Position numbers and translations under genes: made by a program. A model generated the notes under the pieces. That model ran no database searches. It was given only the letters and a program-made list of their open reading frames with translations, and was not told the DNA's origin. Below, piece by piece: positions 1-7,996 of a stretch of DNA of 35,121 nucleotides (the first letter of the stretch is position 1; each line of letters begins with the position of its first letter). The stretch is from NCBI GenBank assembly GCA_947377705.1, contig CANCGU010000003.1, positions 1-35,121 of the forward strand. Reading direction: 5' to 3'. Origin of the DNA: Comamonadaceae bacterium. GTDB taxonomy: Bacteria; Pseudomonadota; Gammaproteobacteria; Burkholderiales; Burkholderiaceae.

Positions 1-1
1 A

Positions 2-1084
2 TTTTTCTCTTCGCTTTTCCTGATTCATATCTTTCGAATTGTTATTTCAAGTCGAACTCTGCGCGGCATTGGCGTGCTGTGTCAGTTGGGATGGGTTGGC
101 TTTTTGTTCAGCGGTGGGCGTTTGGAGTACGTGCTCGATGTGTATTGGACCGCGAGTGTGGTGCTGGTTTATGTGTTTTTTATTTTCAAGGCGCTGTTCA
201 GCAAGTCGAATGTCAATCCCTTGGTTGCATGCATGTTTTTGGCTTACTTGTTGATCTCTGGGGTTTTTGCCGTTCATGATTTTTTGATTCAAGCGGGCAT
301 TGTGATTTTTAGAGATTTTGGCGGCAATAGTGTTCTATCGGTGGTTGCAAATGCCGTGTATCTGTCGCATTTTTCGCTGCCAGCATTTTTGTTTACGGCT
401 GGATTTTTTCTTTTCAAAGATTTCAATGACAACAAGCGTGACTTGATCAGGTCAATTTCTGAGAACACAAAAATCAGAGAGGCCCTTATTTCTGACATTC
501 ATGACGGTGTGGGTGCGCGCTTGAATGTGCTTTTGTTGGGCGTAGAAATGGGAAATTTCAAGTCTGAAGATTTGCTTTCCGATATTCGCCAATGCGTGGA
601 AGAGCTGCGATTTGTATTGACGCCCGAAGAGATCAAGGTGTCTTATTTGATGAATTTGATTTTGAATTTTTGCCATGAATTCAAAGAAAAATTAGCGTTT
701 AAAAACATCGAGTTTTATTTCTTGATCAATTACAAAGAAGACTCACACATATCGCCCAGAGTCGCTTTGGTGGTGTATTGGATCACGCTTGAGTGTTTGA
801 GCAATGTCATCAAGCACGCGGTGAGTTCGTGTTCTCGGGTGAGTTATGTGTTGAACATTGACGCACACTCAGTGTCGCTGCTTGTGGAGGACGACGGACC
901 CGGTATTCGAGGCTGGCGTGATGCAGACCAAAGCGTCATGTTGGCTGACGCGAGGGTTGGGTTGGGGCTTAAAAGCTTAATCAATCGCGCCAAGTCGGTC
1001 GGTGGCAGCGTTTGGATTGCTTCTGGGCCGAAAACTGGAACGGTGGTTTCTGCCTCGTTCGAGACCGCTGTTTCACCGACCTAA
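2..1084 (+). CDS. membrane sensor histidine kinase (5' end outside window)
   Basis: The reading frame is open to the left edge, so the N-terminus is missing; a GTG at 74 is possible but cuts into what looks like membrane sequence. The N-terminal half has several hydrophobic segments in the style of 7TMR-DISM sensors. A short linker leads to a HisKA_3-like dimerisation segment with the motif DIHDGVGARLN (His codon 500-502), the predicted phosphorylated histidine. The C-terminal HATPase_c domain has an N-box (ECLSNVIKHA), a G1 box (VEDDGPGI) and a glycine-rich G2 box (VGLGLKSL). This is a NarX/DesK-class two-component sensor kinase. Its response regulator is not in the window and may lie to the left. 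The 3' end overlaps the convergent next gene by 12 bp. The signal sensed is unknown. Confidence 0.85.
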   Translation, partial: FFSSLFLIHIFRIVISSRTLRGIGVLCQLGWVGFLFSGGRLEYVLDVYWTASVVLVYVFFIFKALFSKSNVNPLVACMFLAYLLISGVFAVHDFLIQAGIVIFRDFGGNSVLSVVANAVYLSHFSLPAFLFTAGFFLFKDFNDNKRDLIRSISENTKIREALISDIHDGVGARLNVLLLGVEMGNFKSEDLLSDIRQCVEELRFVLTPEEIKVSYLMNLILNFCHEFKEKLAFKNIEFYFLINYKEDSHISPRVALVVYWITLECLSNVIKHAVSSCSRVSYVLNIDAHSVSLLVEDDGPGIRGWRDADQSVMLADARVGLGLKSLINRAKSVGGSVWIASGPKTGTVVSASFETAVSPT

Positions 1085-1960
1085 TTGGGTCCTTTTTTCA
1101 TGGACAGGCGCCAATACTTTGAGCCATGTGGTGGCAGGCAAGGGCCAACGCGCTTGAATGGCTTGTGCTTGTGAAAGCAAGGCTTGCGGGTCCCACACGC
1201 GAGCTTGGCGAAAGGCCAACACAATGGTGTTGCCCGCTGTGGTGGGTTTGAATGCCCACACCGCATCTGGGCCAAACACGGCTGCGATTTTTTTCAAGCT
1301 GGCGTCATCGCGAGCGTCTCGACCAAATAAGTTCACGGTCATGCAGCCATCATGGGTGAGTGCGCGGTGGCAATCGCGGTAAAAATCTTCGGTGTCGAGG
1401 ACAGGGCATGCGGCATCTTGGTCATACAAGTCGACTTGCAGAATATCAATTTTTTCATGCCAGAGGTCTTGACGGATAACTTCGCCAGCATCGCCCAGCA
1501 CCACTTGAAGTTTCGCGTTGTCGTCAGGTAGATTGAACCAAAGTCGGCAGGTTTCAATGACGTGCGGGTTTAGCTCGACCGCCGTGGTGTGCATGTGCAA
1601 CTGTGAATGACAAAATTTTGTCAACGATGCAGCGCCTAATCCCAGCTGCATGGCGTGCAACTGGCTGACGCGATCTAAATTTGTAAACAGCAGCCAAGCC
1701 ATCATGCGTTGCACATAGTCGAGGTGAATTTCAAATGGCTTGCTGATTTTCATGGAGCCTTGCACGGCGGGTGTGCCTAAGTGCAAAAACCGCATGTCGC
1801 CGTAGTCGAAAAAATTGACCTCAGGTAAATTCCCATGACGTTGGCCAGAAAACGCACGGGCTTGTTTCTTTGCTAAAACAACGCCGATCAAGAGAGCAAA
1901 AACACAAGCGGTTAGACCGAAGGCTAAGTCGGCCCATGTGAAGTGGTTTGATAGGTCCAT
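1073..1960 (-). CDS. spermidine/spermine synthase-like methyltransferase-fold protein, membrane-anchored
   Basis: The Rossmann core resembles polyamine aminopropyltransferases. It has a GxG-type motif (LGLGAASLTKF), an acidic loop after beta-2 (AVELNPHV) and the segment LQVVLGDAGEVI followed by DILQVDLYDQD, which corresponds to the catalytic loop of spermidine synthases. One N-terminal hydrophobic helix (FGLTACVFALLIGVVLA) suggests anchoring in the inner membrane. Such stand-alone SpeE-like proteins are common in Burkholderiales and are often annotated as spermidine synthase although the substrate is unproven. I chose the ATG at 1960 because it leaves 68 bp for promoters of the divergent gene at 2029. 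An in-frame ATG at 2005 would add 15 residues. Neither start has a clear ribosome binding site. The 3' end overlaps the histidine kinase gene. Confidence 0.75.
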   Translation of the reverse strand: MDLSNHFTWADLAFGLTACVFALLIGVVLAKKQARAFSGQRHGNLPEVNFFDYGDMRFLHLGTPAVQGSMKISKPFEIHLDYVQRMMAWLLFTNLDRVSQLHAMQLGLGAASLTKFCHSQLHMHTTAVELNPHVIETCRLWFNLPDDNAKLQVVLGDAGEVIRQDLWHEKIDILQVDLYDQDAACPVLDTEDFYRDCHRALTHDGCMTVNLFGRDARDDASLKKIAAVFGPDAVWAFKPTTAGNTIVLAFRQARVWDPQALLSQAQAIQARWPLPATTWLKVLAPVHEKRTQLGR

Positions 1961-2028
1961 ATTTAAGAGGTCTACAACTGAGACTGCTGGTATTCTCTGT
2001 GGCATCAGCGGTATGAGGGGTTAATGTA

Positions 2029-2979
2029 ATGAAAAAAATTGTCTTTGGCGTGTTGTTTAGTCTGATGAGTTGCACGGCGTGGAGTCAAAACAATACCTAT
2101 TTGTGGCCTACCATCTTGTTTGTCAAAGGCCAAGATTTGTGCCAGTTTGAAGAGTCTTATGGCAGCACTCGCATTGAACAAATCAATGAAATGACTGGGC
2201 AATTGAAGGACCTGATGCGCTTAGGGGCAACGACCCAAGAGGGGGTGAATGCTTTGCTCAACCTCGATGCCATGTCGGATCGACACCGTGCGCAGTCCAC
2301 ATCGGGTGCGCGTCTGGATGTCACGCTAGAGGCCAGTTTGAAGGCTTATTTAGATCGCATGTACTTGGGGTTTAACCAAAATGACATCAAGCTTCAGTTT
2401 TTTAATTCAGGCCCTTTGAGTGAGCTGGTTAAAAACCTACGCGCGCACCAACGCCAAGAAAGTTTAGATGTTCAGCAGTTGTCGGTGCTGAGCGGCTTAG
2501 CTTGGGGTACTTACGCTTATGGGCCAGGGTGTAAGGGCGATTTATTGGTGACCTTGCACATCCAACTGATCAACGGCACGGGCGTGAGTTTTCAGGCACA
2601 AGGCAAGCCTGAGATGGTCATGTCTTATATTGCCGCTGACATGGTGCGTTACTTTCAGCGCACGACGTTTCCCACGGTTGTGGTGATGGGCGAAAAAAGT
2701 TTGATCTTGGTGGGGACGGCTGGAAGCCCAATCAACACAGCGCCTAATCCGGTGATTGCTGAAAAGTCATGTGCCCTGATCAAAGCGCGCTTGCCCACTT
2801 TGGATGAGTATGAGTTTTTGTCAATCAAGGGTGATTGGAACAATGGTGTTTCTCTAGACCACAAGCTCTGGGCCATGGCTGGTAATCGCGTGCTGAACCC
2901 AGATGCGCGTAACCCAACACCGGTCCGCACACACGCGGATAACAACTATGAGCCGGTGTCTTTTTACTGTGTACGTTAG
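2029..2979 (+). CDS. exported protein with Lcl_C/DUF1566-like C-terminal domain
   Basis: A Sec signal peptide is clear (MKKIVFGVLFSLMSCTAWSQ, cleavage near WSQ-N). The central 200 residues have no motif I recognise. The last 70 residues read C-ALIKARLPTLDEYEFL ... W-AMAGNRV ... SFYCVR-stop. This matches the outline of Lcl_C/DUF1566 and other formylglycine-generating-enzyme-like or C-type-lectin-like folds: an RLPT-xx-E motif, a following aromatic strand and a terminal YCVR. The two cysteines, one before ALIKARLPT and one in the terminal YCVR, could form the disulfide typical of that fold. A GAGGGG ribosome binding site lies 8 bases before the ATG. The gene appears monocistronic and is convergent with yqjK. 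Function is unknown; a cell-surface or periplasmic binding role is inference. Confidence 0.7.
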   Translation: MKKIVFGVLFSLMSCTAWSQNNTYLWPTILFVKGQDLCQFEESYGSTRIEQINEMTGQLKDLMRLGATTQEGVNALLNLDAMSDRHRAQSTSGARLDVTLEASLKAYLDRMYLGFNQNDIKLQFFNSGPLSELVKNLRAHQRQESLDVQQLSVLSGLAWGTYAYGPGCKGDLLVTLHIQLINGTGVSFQAQGKPEMVMSYIAADMVRYFQRTTFPTVVVMGEKSLILVGTAGSPINTAPNPVIAEKSCALIKARLPTLDEYEFLSIKGDWNNGVSLDHKLWAMAGNRVLNPDARNPTPVRTHADNNYEPVSFYCVR

Positions 2980-2985
2980 CGTGAG

Positions 2986-3279
2986 TTAGTCGGCTCTCTC
3001 ATGGCTAAGCCAAAGGCGTAAGCGTTGAAAAGTGAGCCAGCCGGTCCACAAATATTTACCCCATGTCAGTGCGCGTCTGGGTTTGAGCAGGGCCAGTGCC
3101 ACCAGGGCGATGCTTGGGTAGATCGGGTTTTTGTAAAGCCACTGAAGGCCCGCACGCGCATCGTCGATGACGTGTAATCGCGACTGTATGACCCGTGTGT
3201 CTTGACTCAGTGTGTCGCGCAACTGCGCACTGCGTATCTGCAAGCGTTGTTGGCGCAACAGTAATTCAATGTGATTCAC
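2986..3279 (-). CDS. yqjK: YqjK-like protein
   Basis: A 97-residue basic protein with an N-terminal helical, Arg/Gln-rich half and one hydrophobic stretch (YPSIALVALALL) near the middle. Size, composition and position as third gene after YqjD-like and YqjE-like genes fit the YqjK family. Its start overlaps the end of yqjE by 14 bp, indicating translational coupling. Function is unknown. The whole trio is associated with the inner membrane and stress or stationary phase in enterobacteria (family knowledge). Identification rests more on synteny than on sequence motifs. Confidence 0.7.
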   Translation of the reverse strand: MNHIELLLRQQRLQIRSAQLRDTLSQDTRVIQSRLHVIDDARAGLQWLYKNPIYPSIALVALALLKPRRALTWGKYLWTGWLTFQRLRLWLSHERAD

Positions 3280-3664
3280 GATGATCTGTGGCTTGAAGGT
3301 TGGCTCGGTCGCTTTGCAATTCTGTGCTGCTCGCGTAGAAGATGCCCATGGGACTTTTCAACCGATGGCGTGACTGGACCAGCAAAGCCACACCCATGCT
3401 GAGGCATAAAACGCAGAGCGCGGCGATGGCGGCAAGCCGATAGCCTTCCCAAAAAAGTAAGACGACAAAGCCGCACAGCAAGAGCAAGCCCACGCCTAAA
3501 AAAACCATGGCGGCAGCGGCGATCACGATGCCGTCAAACAATCGTCTTTTTTCAAATTCAAGCTCTGTGCCTAAGAGCTCAAGTCGAACCTGTGCGATTT
3601 CGAGTGCCGTGGCGGTGACTTGGCGCAAGGAGGCAAAGAGCCCTTTGGGGTTGGCTTCAGGCAT
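3266..3664 (-). CDS. yqjE: YqjE-like phage-holin-family membrane protein
   Basis: A 132-residue protein with an amphipathic N-terminal helix, then two closely spaced transmembrane segments (VIAAAAMVFLGVGLLLLCG and AAIAALCVLCLSMGVALLV) separated by a short EGYR loop. This is the layout of the Phage_holin_3_6 (YqjE) family. It is the middle gene of the yqjD-yqjE-yqjK operon, 12 bp after yqjD. These proteins are chromosomal membrane proteins and not evidence of a prophage. Exact function is unknown. Confidence 0.82.
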   Translation of the reverse strand: MPEANPKGLFASLRQVTATALEIAQVRLELLGTELEFEKRRLFDGIVIAAAAMVFLGVGLLLLCGFVVLLFWEGYRLAAIAALCVLCLSMGVALLVQSRHRLKSPMGIFYASSTELQSDRANLQATDHRESH

Positions 3665-3676
3665 GTGAATTCCAAA

Positions 3677-3988
3677 TCAGCGGCGGCTGATCAGTAAACC
3701 AATCACCAAACCCACACCGGCTGCGATGCCGACGGATTTCCAGGGGTTCTCATGGACAAACTCGTCGGTGGCGTGACCTGCCGCTTTGACATGTTCGACA
3801 GCTGCGGCTTGCAGGTGGTTGAGTTCGGCAGTAGCTTGCTCCAAGCGGTCGGTCATGCGTGCGCGAATGCCTTCAGCCTGATCGCCAACTTGATCGGCAG
3901 TCATGCGCAGCAACTCTTCGGCATCGGTGATCACGGTGCGAAGCTCGCTCATCAATTTGTCTTTGTTTGGCAAGTGCGTGTGTGTCAT
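3677..3988 (-). CDS. yqjD: YqjD/ElaB-family (DUF883) tail-anchored protein
   Basis: A 103-residue protein made of a long amphipathic helix with coiled-coil character and one C-terminal transmembrane segment (SVGIAAGVGLVIGLLISRR). The motif ENPWKSVGIAAGVG before the anchor is the hallmark of the DUF883/YqjD/ElaB/YgaM family. E. coli members bind ribosomes and dock them at the inner membrane in stationary phase (family knowledge). An AAGGA ribosome binding site sits 7 bases before the ATG. It is the first gene of the yqjDEK operon and is preceded by a near-ideal class II FNR-type promoter (4021-4062). That suggests induction under low oxygen or nitrosative conditions. Confidence 0.88.
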   Translation of the reverse strand: MTHTHLPNKDKLMSELRTVITDAEELLRMTADQVGDQAEGIRARMTDRLEQATAELNHLQAAAVEHVKAAGHATDEFVHENPWKSVGIAAGVGLVIGLLISRR

Positions 3989-4020
3989 GGGGTTTCCTTG
4001 TGATTGAAAGCAATGGCTAA

Positions 4021-4062
4021 ATCATAAAAGTCGAATTTCGCTTTGTATTTGACAAGTGTCAA
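4021..4062 (-). promoter_or_regulatory. class II FNR/Anr-type promoter of yqjDEK
   Basis: The palindrome TTGACAAGTGTCAA (4049-4062) fits TTGAY-N4-RTCAA perfectly. On the minus strand a TATGAT -10 hexamer occupies 4026-4021, giving a predicted start at about 4014. The palindrome centre (4055.5) then falls at exactly -41.5, the canonical class II position for FNR/CRP-family activators. The leader would be 26 nt and contain the AAGGA ribosome binding site of yqjD. What is seen is the sequence and spacing; that FNR itself binds is inference. NO-responsive Dnr/NnrR relatives recognise the same site type. Confidence 0.75.
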
Positions 4063-4113
4063 GCTAATGCGATTGCCTCGATGCCTTCAGTTTCGCTCGA
4101 TCAGTCGGGTCTT

Positions 4114-5295
4114 TTATTCTGGAAACAGGGGGAGGTTTTCATAACCGAATAAATATGGGGTCAGCCTCAAGTCGAGCAATAAACCCCCTTGGGCCGGTGG
4201 CTGGCAAAGTCGTTCGTAATCACTTGGGCTGAGCGTGCGAACCTTTTGCGCATCTCTGATGTGGTTGAAGACGCCGTGGCGCCATTGATAGACCTCGTTG
4301 ATTTTTTCTTTGAAGGTGTATGCGTTGTGATGGTCGTTGTAAAAGTCATCAAACTTTCCCCGGCCTAAATAGATGGCATTCGACCCCTCATAGCCAGTGT
4401 CTGCATAAGTGACCGGGTCTGAGTTTAAAAAATAGACCCAATCGCCCGGCACAAAGTGTTTTGGGGCAACGCCACGTTGAATCGCGAGCAGTTTGCCGGG
4501 TATCGGACGCTGTGTTGGGTCGTAGTTGGGTTCGAAATCCCATGTCTCGCTGGGTTCGATATTGAGTAACGGGTCTTGGTCATACAACAAACGTAAGCGA
4601 ATCAGCTGCGCTTTTTCAGGGGCGTTGCGCACGCGTTGGTAATAGTCGAGTACCCCATGTGCGTAGCTGAGCTTGCTGGCTGCATAGCAGCCGATGGCGT
4701 AATTTTTCGGGTTGATGAAGGCATCGAGCAGCGCATCGTCAATTTTGGCAAGGTTGCTTGGGGTGCCGTTTTTCCATTTTGAGGTGTCCCAACAAGCAGC
4801 GCCGCCATCTGGCCAAATCCATTCAATTTTTTCAACCCATGCCACCACGTTTTGTCGCACGCCAACGTGTTCGCGCAGCGCGTGGATACTGCAAGCGTCC
4901 CCTTTGAAGTGGGTCGTTCGGCCTGGATGAAGCAGGGATAGAAGAATTTCTTTTTTTGAAACGGTGCTAACTTTTTTAGGTTTGTTTTTCGGGCCTCGAA
5001 TCACCACGATTTCATTTCTTAAATGAAAGGGGGCATGGCGCGAAAGTGCCAAAGTGCTGGTGCCTGTGGTCTTGAGCGTGTAGGCCACACCGCCATCGGG
5101 CGTGTTGCTTTGTGACACCTGCCTTGGATCAATGCGCAGCTCTCGCAAATAGCGGTTCATTTCGGCAGGCAGTTTTTCTTGCGCACTGGCATTGCATGAG
5201 AAAACCAAGCCATCAAAGGACGTTTGTGCAAAAGCAGAGGGGCCGATGAGTAGCCCCCACAACAAAAGGATTCGGGTGAATGGGTTGACTTTCAT
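4114..5295 (-). CDS. exported Tgl-like (Bacillus spore-type) transglutaminase homologue
   Basis: A predicted signal peptide (MKVNPFTRILLLWGLLIGPS, cleavage after AFA) is followed by a 370-residue protein. Two blocks resemble Bacillus protein-glutamine gamma-glutamyltransferase Tgl. One is NYAIGCYAASKLSYAHGVL around Cys203, comparable to the Tgl block with the catalytic Cys. The other is FVPGDWVYFLNSDP, followed after a short gap by YEGSNAIYLGRGKF, comparable to the Tgl PGD-Y-NPD and QGEN blocks. From memory of Tgl, the Glu before the Cys and the Glu of GEN act with the Cys; here they are Gly202 and Ser305. Catalysis may therefore be altered or lost. The N-terminal 190 residues also resemble the Tgl layout only loosely. 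An upstream ATG at 5376 would bury the signal peptide, so 5295 is preferred. An FNR-type palindrome lies 38 bp upstream. Confidence 0.65.
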   Translation of the reverse strand: MKVNPFTRILLLWGLLIGPSAFAQTSFDGLVFSCNASAQEKLPAEMNRYLRELRIDPRQVSQSNTPDGGVAYTLKTTGTSTLALSRHAPFHLRNEIVVIRGPKNKPKKVSTVSKKEILLSLLHPGRTTHFKGDACSIHALREHVGVRQNVVAWVEKIEWIWPDGGAACWDTSKWKNGTPSNLAKIDDALLDAFINPKNYAIGCYAASKLSYAHGVLDYYQRVRNAPEKAQLIRLRLLYDQDPLLNIEPSETWDFEPNYDPTQRPIPGKLLAIQRGVAPKHFVPGDWVYFLNSDPVTYADTGYEGSNAIYLGRGKFDDFYNDHHNAYTFKEKINEVYQWRHGVFNHIRDAQKVRTLSPSDYERLCQPPAQGGLLLDLRLTPYLFGYENLPLFPE

Positions 5296-5332
5296 GAGGG
5301 ACCTATTTTTGTAGGGCACAGTGTCACCGCGA

Positions 5333-5346
5333 TTGACCCATGTCAA
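5333..5346. promoter_or_regulatory. FNR/Anr-type palindrome between the Tgl-like gene and the phosphorylase gene
   Basis: TTGACCCATGTCAA fits TTGAY-N4-RTCAA. For the leftward Tgl-like gene a centre at -41.5 predicts a start at 5298, with AAAAAT (4 of 6 to consensus) at the -10 position (5310-5305). The message would then be almost leaderless, which agrees with the lack of a Shine-Dalgarno sequence before the ATG at 5295. For the rightward gene at 5399 no good -10 lies at the matching distance. Binding and direction of action are inferred. Confidence 0.5.
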
Positions 5347-5398
5347 TAATAGATGGACCATGGTTCTCAATTTCACGCTTCAGGTGTAGGCTACCCCA

Positions 5399-6997
5399 AT
5401 GACCACAGATTCTTTTGATGCATCACAGCCCGATGTGGCACTGACCCCTCATGGCCCCTCGTCGCAATTGGCGTTGCGGCGTGTGGCGATAGACACCTAT
5501 CACGAGAACGTTGTGTACTTGAACCGTGAATGTGCTCTTTACCGTGCAGAGGGCTTTCAAGCGCTTTCCAAAGTTGAAGTGCGTGCCAATGGCCAGAAAA
5601 TTTTGGCCACGCTCAATGTGGTTGACGATCCTGCGATTGTTGGGTGTGCAGAGGTGGGTTTGTCGGAGGACGCCTTTGCACAGATGGGTGTCGAAGATGG
5701 GCACAAAGCCACGGTGTCGCAAGCCGAGCCTCCGGAGTCGATGGAGGCGCTGTTTCGAAAAATCAATGGCGAACGCTTGAACAAAGATGACTTCTTGTCC
5801 ATCGTGCGCGATATTTCGCACCACCATTATTCAAAAATTGAATTGACGGCATTTGTCATTGCCACCAACCGTGGCGAGATGGACCGGGAGGAGGTCTACT
5901 TCTTAGCGGATGCCATGGTCGCCTGTGGCCGAAGACTAGATTGGCATTCGCCGTTGGTGGTGGACAAGCATTGCATTGGTGGTATTCCTGGCAACCGCAC
6001 ATCGATGTTGATCGTGCCGATTGTGGCGGCCCATGGCATGTTGTGTCCCAAGACATCGTCGCGTGCCATTACGTCGCCCGCAGGAACGGCAGACACGATG
6101 GCCGTGTTGGCGAATGTTGAACTGCCTTTTGACCAACTTTCGAAAATTGTGCACGACCACCGTGCTTGTTTGGCGTGGGGGGGTACGGCTGATTTGTCGC
6201 CCGCCGATGATGTGTTAATTTCAGTCGAGCGGCCACTCTCGCTTGATTCACCCGCGCAAATGGTGGCTTCCATTTTGTCTAAAAAAATTGCAGCCGGTTC
6301 TACGCATTTGGTGCTGGATATTCCGATCGGTCCTACCGCCAAGGTGCGCTCGATGCCAGAGGCTCAAAAGTTGCGCCAACTTTTTGAGTACGTGGCCTCG
6401 CGCATGAAGCTGTCCTTGGATGTGGTGATCACCGACGGGCGCCAGCCTATTGGCTTTGGTATTGGCCCTGTTTTGGAGGCCCGCGATGTGATGCGTGTGC
6501 TAGAGAACGACCCGCGTGGCCCCAATGACTTGCGGCAAAAGGCGCTCCGTTTGGCTGGGCGATTGATTGAATGCAACCCCGATGTGCGTGGTGGCGATGG
6601 CTTTGCGATTGCCCGTGATATTTTGGATTCCGGCCGCGCGTTAGCCAGTATGAACGCCATCATCAAGGCGCAAGGTGCGAGACCGTTTAACCACAACCAG
6701 CCTCAGCTCGGTGCGTTGACGTTTGACGTACTGGCTGCCGCATCAGGGGTGGTCACGGGCATCGATAACTTTCATATTGCCCGTGTTGCAAGATTTGCAG
6801 GCGCCCCCAAAGTAGAGAGTGCAGGTGTTGACTTGATGCGCAAACTTGGCGACGTGGTGAAGGCGGGTGATGTACTTTATCGGGTGCATGCAGAGTTCTC
6901 TTCTGACTTAGAGTTTGCAAGGCAAGCGAGTCTGAAATTAAGTGGCTACACCTTGGGCAATGCCAGTGATTTGCCTCATGTGTTCGTGGAGTTCTGA
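5399..6997 (+). CDS. deoA: AMP phosphorylase/thymidine phosphorylase, long archaeal-type form
   Basis: A 532-residue protein of the nucleoside phosphorylase family II. An N-terminal extension of about 90 residues precedes the helical and phosphate-binding core. Key blocks are [19 protein letters not shown] and [18 protein letters not shown], which are closer to archaeal AMP phosphorylase than to E. coli DeoA. A C-terminal PYNP-like domain starts near [20 protein letters not shown]. Archaeal members convert NMP and phosphate to base and ribose 1,5-bisphosphate; bacterial members of this subgroup are usually named thymidine phosphorylase without proof. Its TGA overlaps the ATG of the PRPP-synthetase homologue by one base, so the two proteins probably act in one route. 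Substrate (nucleoside or nucleotide) is uncertain. Confidence 0.85.
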   Translation: MTTDSFDASQPDVALTPHGPSSQLALRRVAIDTYHENVVYLNRECALYRAEGFQALSKVEVRANGQKILATLNVVDDPAIVGCAEVGLSEDAFAQMGVEDGHKATVSQAEPPESMEALFRKINGERLNKDDFLSIVRDISHHHYSKIELTAFVIATNRGEMDREEVYFLADAMVACGRRLDWHSPLVVDKHCIGGIPGNRTSMLIVPIVAAHGMLCPKTSSRAITSPAGTADTMAVLANVELPFDQLSKIVHDHRACLAWGGTADLSPADDVLISVERPLSLDSPAQMVASILSKKIAAGSTHLVLDIPIGPTAKVRSMPEAQKLRQLFEYVASRMKLSLDVVITDGRQPIGFGIGPVLEARDVMRVLENDPRGPNDLRQKALRLAGRLIECNPDVRGGDGFAIARDILDSGRALASMNAIIKAQGARPFNHNQPQLGALTFDVLAAASGVVTGIDNFHIARVARFAGAPKVESAGVDLMRKLGDVVKAGDVLYRVHAEFSSDLEFARQASLKLSGYTLGNASDLPHVFVEF

Positions 6998-7887
6998 TGT
7001 CTTCTGATGCCTGTTTGCTTTACTTTGAAGATGAGGCCAAATTTGCGCTAAAGCTTGCCCATGAGGCAGGCATAACGCCAGAACTTATTCATCGGCATCG
7101 ATTCCCTGATGGTGAGCTGAAGCTGCGTTTGCCTCCACAACTGCCCAGCCATGTGGTGGTGTTGCGCAGCTTGTCAGATGCCAATGAAAAGTTGGTGGAG
7201 CTTTTGTTGGTGGCACGCACGGCACGCCAACTAGGCGCGCAGCACTTAACCCTGGTTGCACCTTACTTGGCCTATATGCGGCAAGACATCGCTTTTCAAC
7301 CTGGGGAGGTGGTGAGTCAGCGTGTGGTGGGCCATTTCCTGGCTTCTTTGTTTGATGCCTTGATCACGGTTGATCCGCATTTGCATCGCATCACGACGCT
7401 GGATGAAGCCATTCCCCTCGCGCATGCCGTGGTGGTCAATGCCGCGCCATTGTTAGGCGACTTGATTGCACAGCATCATGTGCGTCCATTTCTCATTGGG
7501 CCGGATAGCGAATCAGCACAGTGGGTGAAAGCGGCTGCACAGCCGCATGGCTTTGACTTTGCTGTTTGCGAGAAAGTTAGGCATGGCGACCGGTCGGTGG
7601 ACATTCAATTGCCAGCTCTGGATGTCAAGGGGCGTGCTGTCGTGGTGTTGGACGACATGGCCAGCAGTGGTCGAACGTTGGCTCGCGCGGCGCAGCTTTT
7701 ATTGGCACTGGGAGCCGCTTCTGTGGATGTGGCGGTGACGCACGCGTTGTTCGCCGACGATGCGTTAGAGGTGATTGCAAAGGCTGGCGTGTTTCATATG
7801 TGGAGCACCGACTGTGTCTTGCACGCGACAAACTCTGTCAGTGTGAGTTCTTTAATAGCATTTGAATTAAACAAATTGAATACTTAA
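6997..7887 (+). CDS. prs: PRPP synthetase homologue (ribose-phosphate diphosphokinase family)
   Basis: A 296-residue protein with paired phosphoribosyltransferase-type domains. Motifs seen are RFPDGELKLRL (ATP-site FxDGE), YLAYMRQDIAFQPGEVVS, ITVDPHLHRI (metal/PRPP loop) and VVVLDDMASSGRTLARAA (PRPP-binding motif, canonical DD-xxSSG-T). The flexible loop region CEKVRHGDRSVDI is nearer to archaeal class III enzymes than to the bacterial housekeeping Prs. A second, housekeeping prs is therefore expected elsewhere in the genome. It is translationally coupled to the upstream phosphorylase (TGATG overlap). The coupling suggests recycling of ribose phosphate from nucleotides into PRPP, but that is inference. 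Confidence 0.85.
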   Translation: MSSDACLLYFEDEAKFALKLAHEAGITPELIHRHRFPDGELKLRLPPQLPSHVVVLRSLSDANEKLVELLLVARTARQLGAQHLTLVAPYLAYMRQDIAFQPGEVVSQRVVGHFLASLFDALITVDPHLHRITTLDEAIPLAHAVVVNAAPLLGDLIAQHHVRPFLIGPDSESAQWVKAAAQPHGFDFAVCEKVRHGDRSVDIQLPALDVKGRAVVVLDDMASSGRTLARAAQLLLALGAASVDVAVTHALFADDALEVIAKAGVFHMWSTDCVLHATNSVSVSSLIAFELNKLNT

Positions 7888-7996
7888 TATTATTTAAAAT
7901 TAAATGGTTATTAAAGCCTTGTCTATTTGTGGTCTAGTTGATGAAGGGGTTCTTAGGAACAATTAAATCTGAATTGATAAAGTTGGTGAATTGAAT

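Noticed and set aside
443..455. TTGAT-CAG-GTCAA inside the histidine kinase gene
   Set aside because: The spacer is 3 bases, not 4, and it lies in coding sequence.
3266..3664. Phage holin domain as a sign of a prophage
   Set aside because: The gene is in the chromosomal yqjD-yqjE-yqjK arrangement and no other phage gene is nearby.
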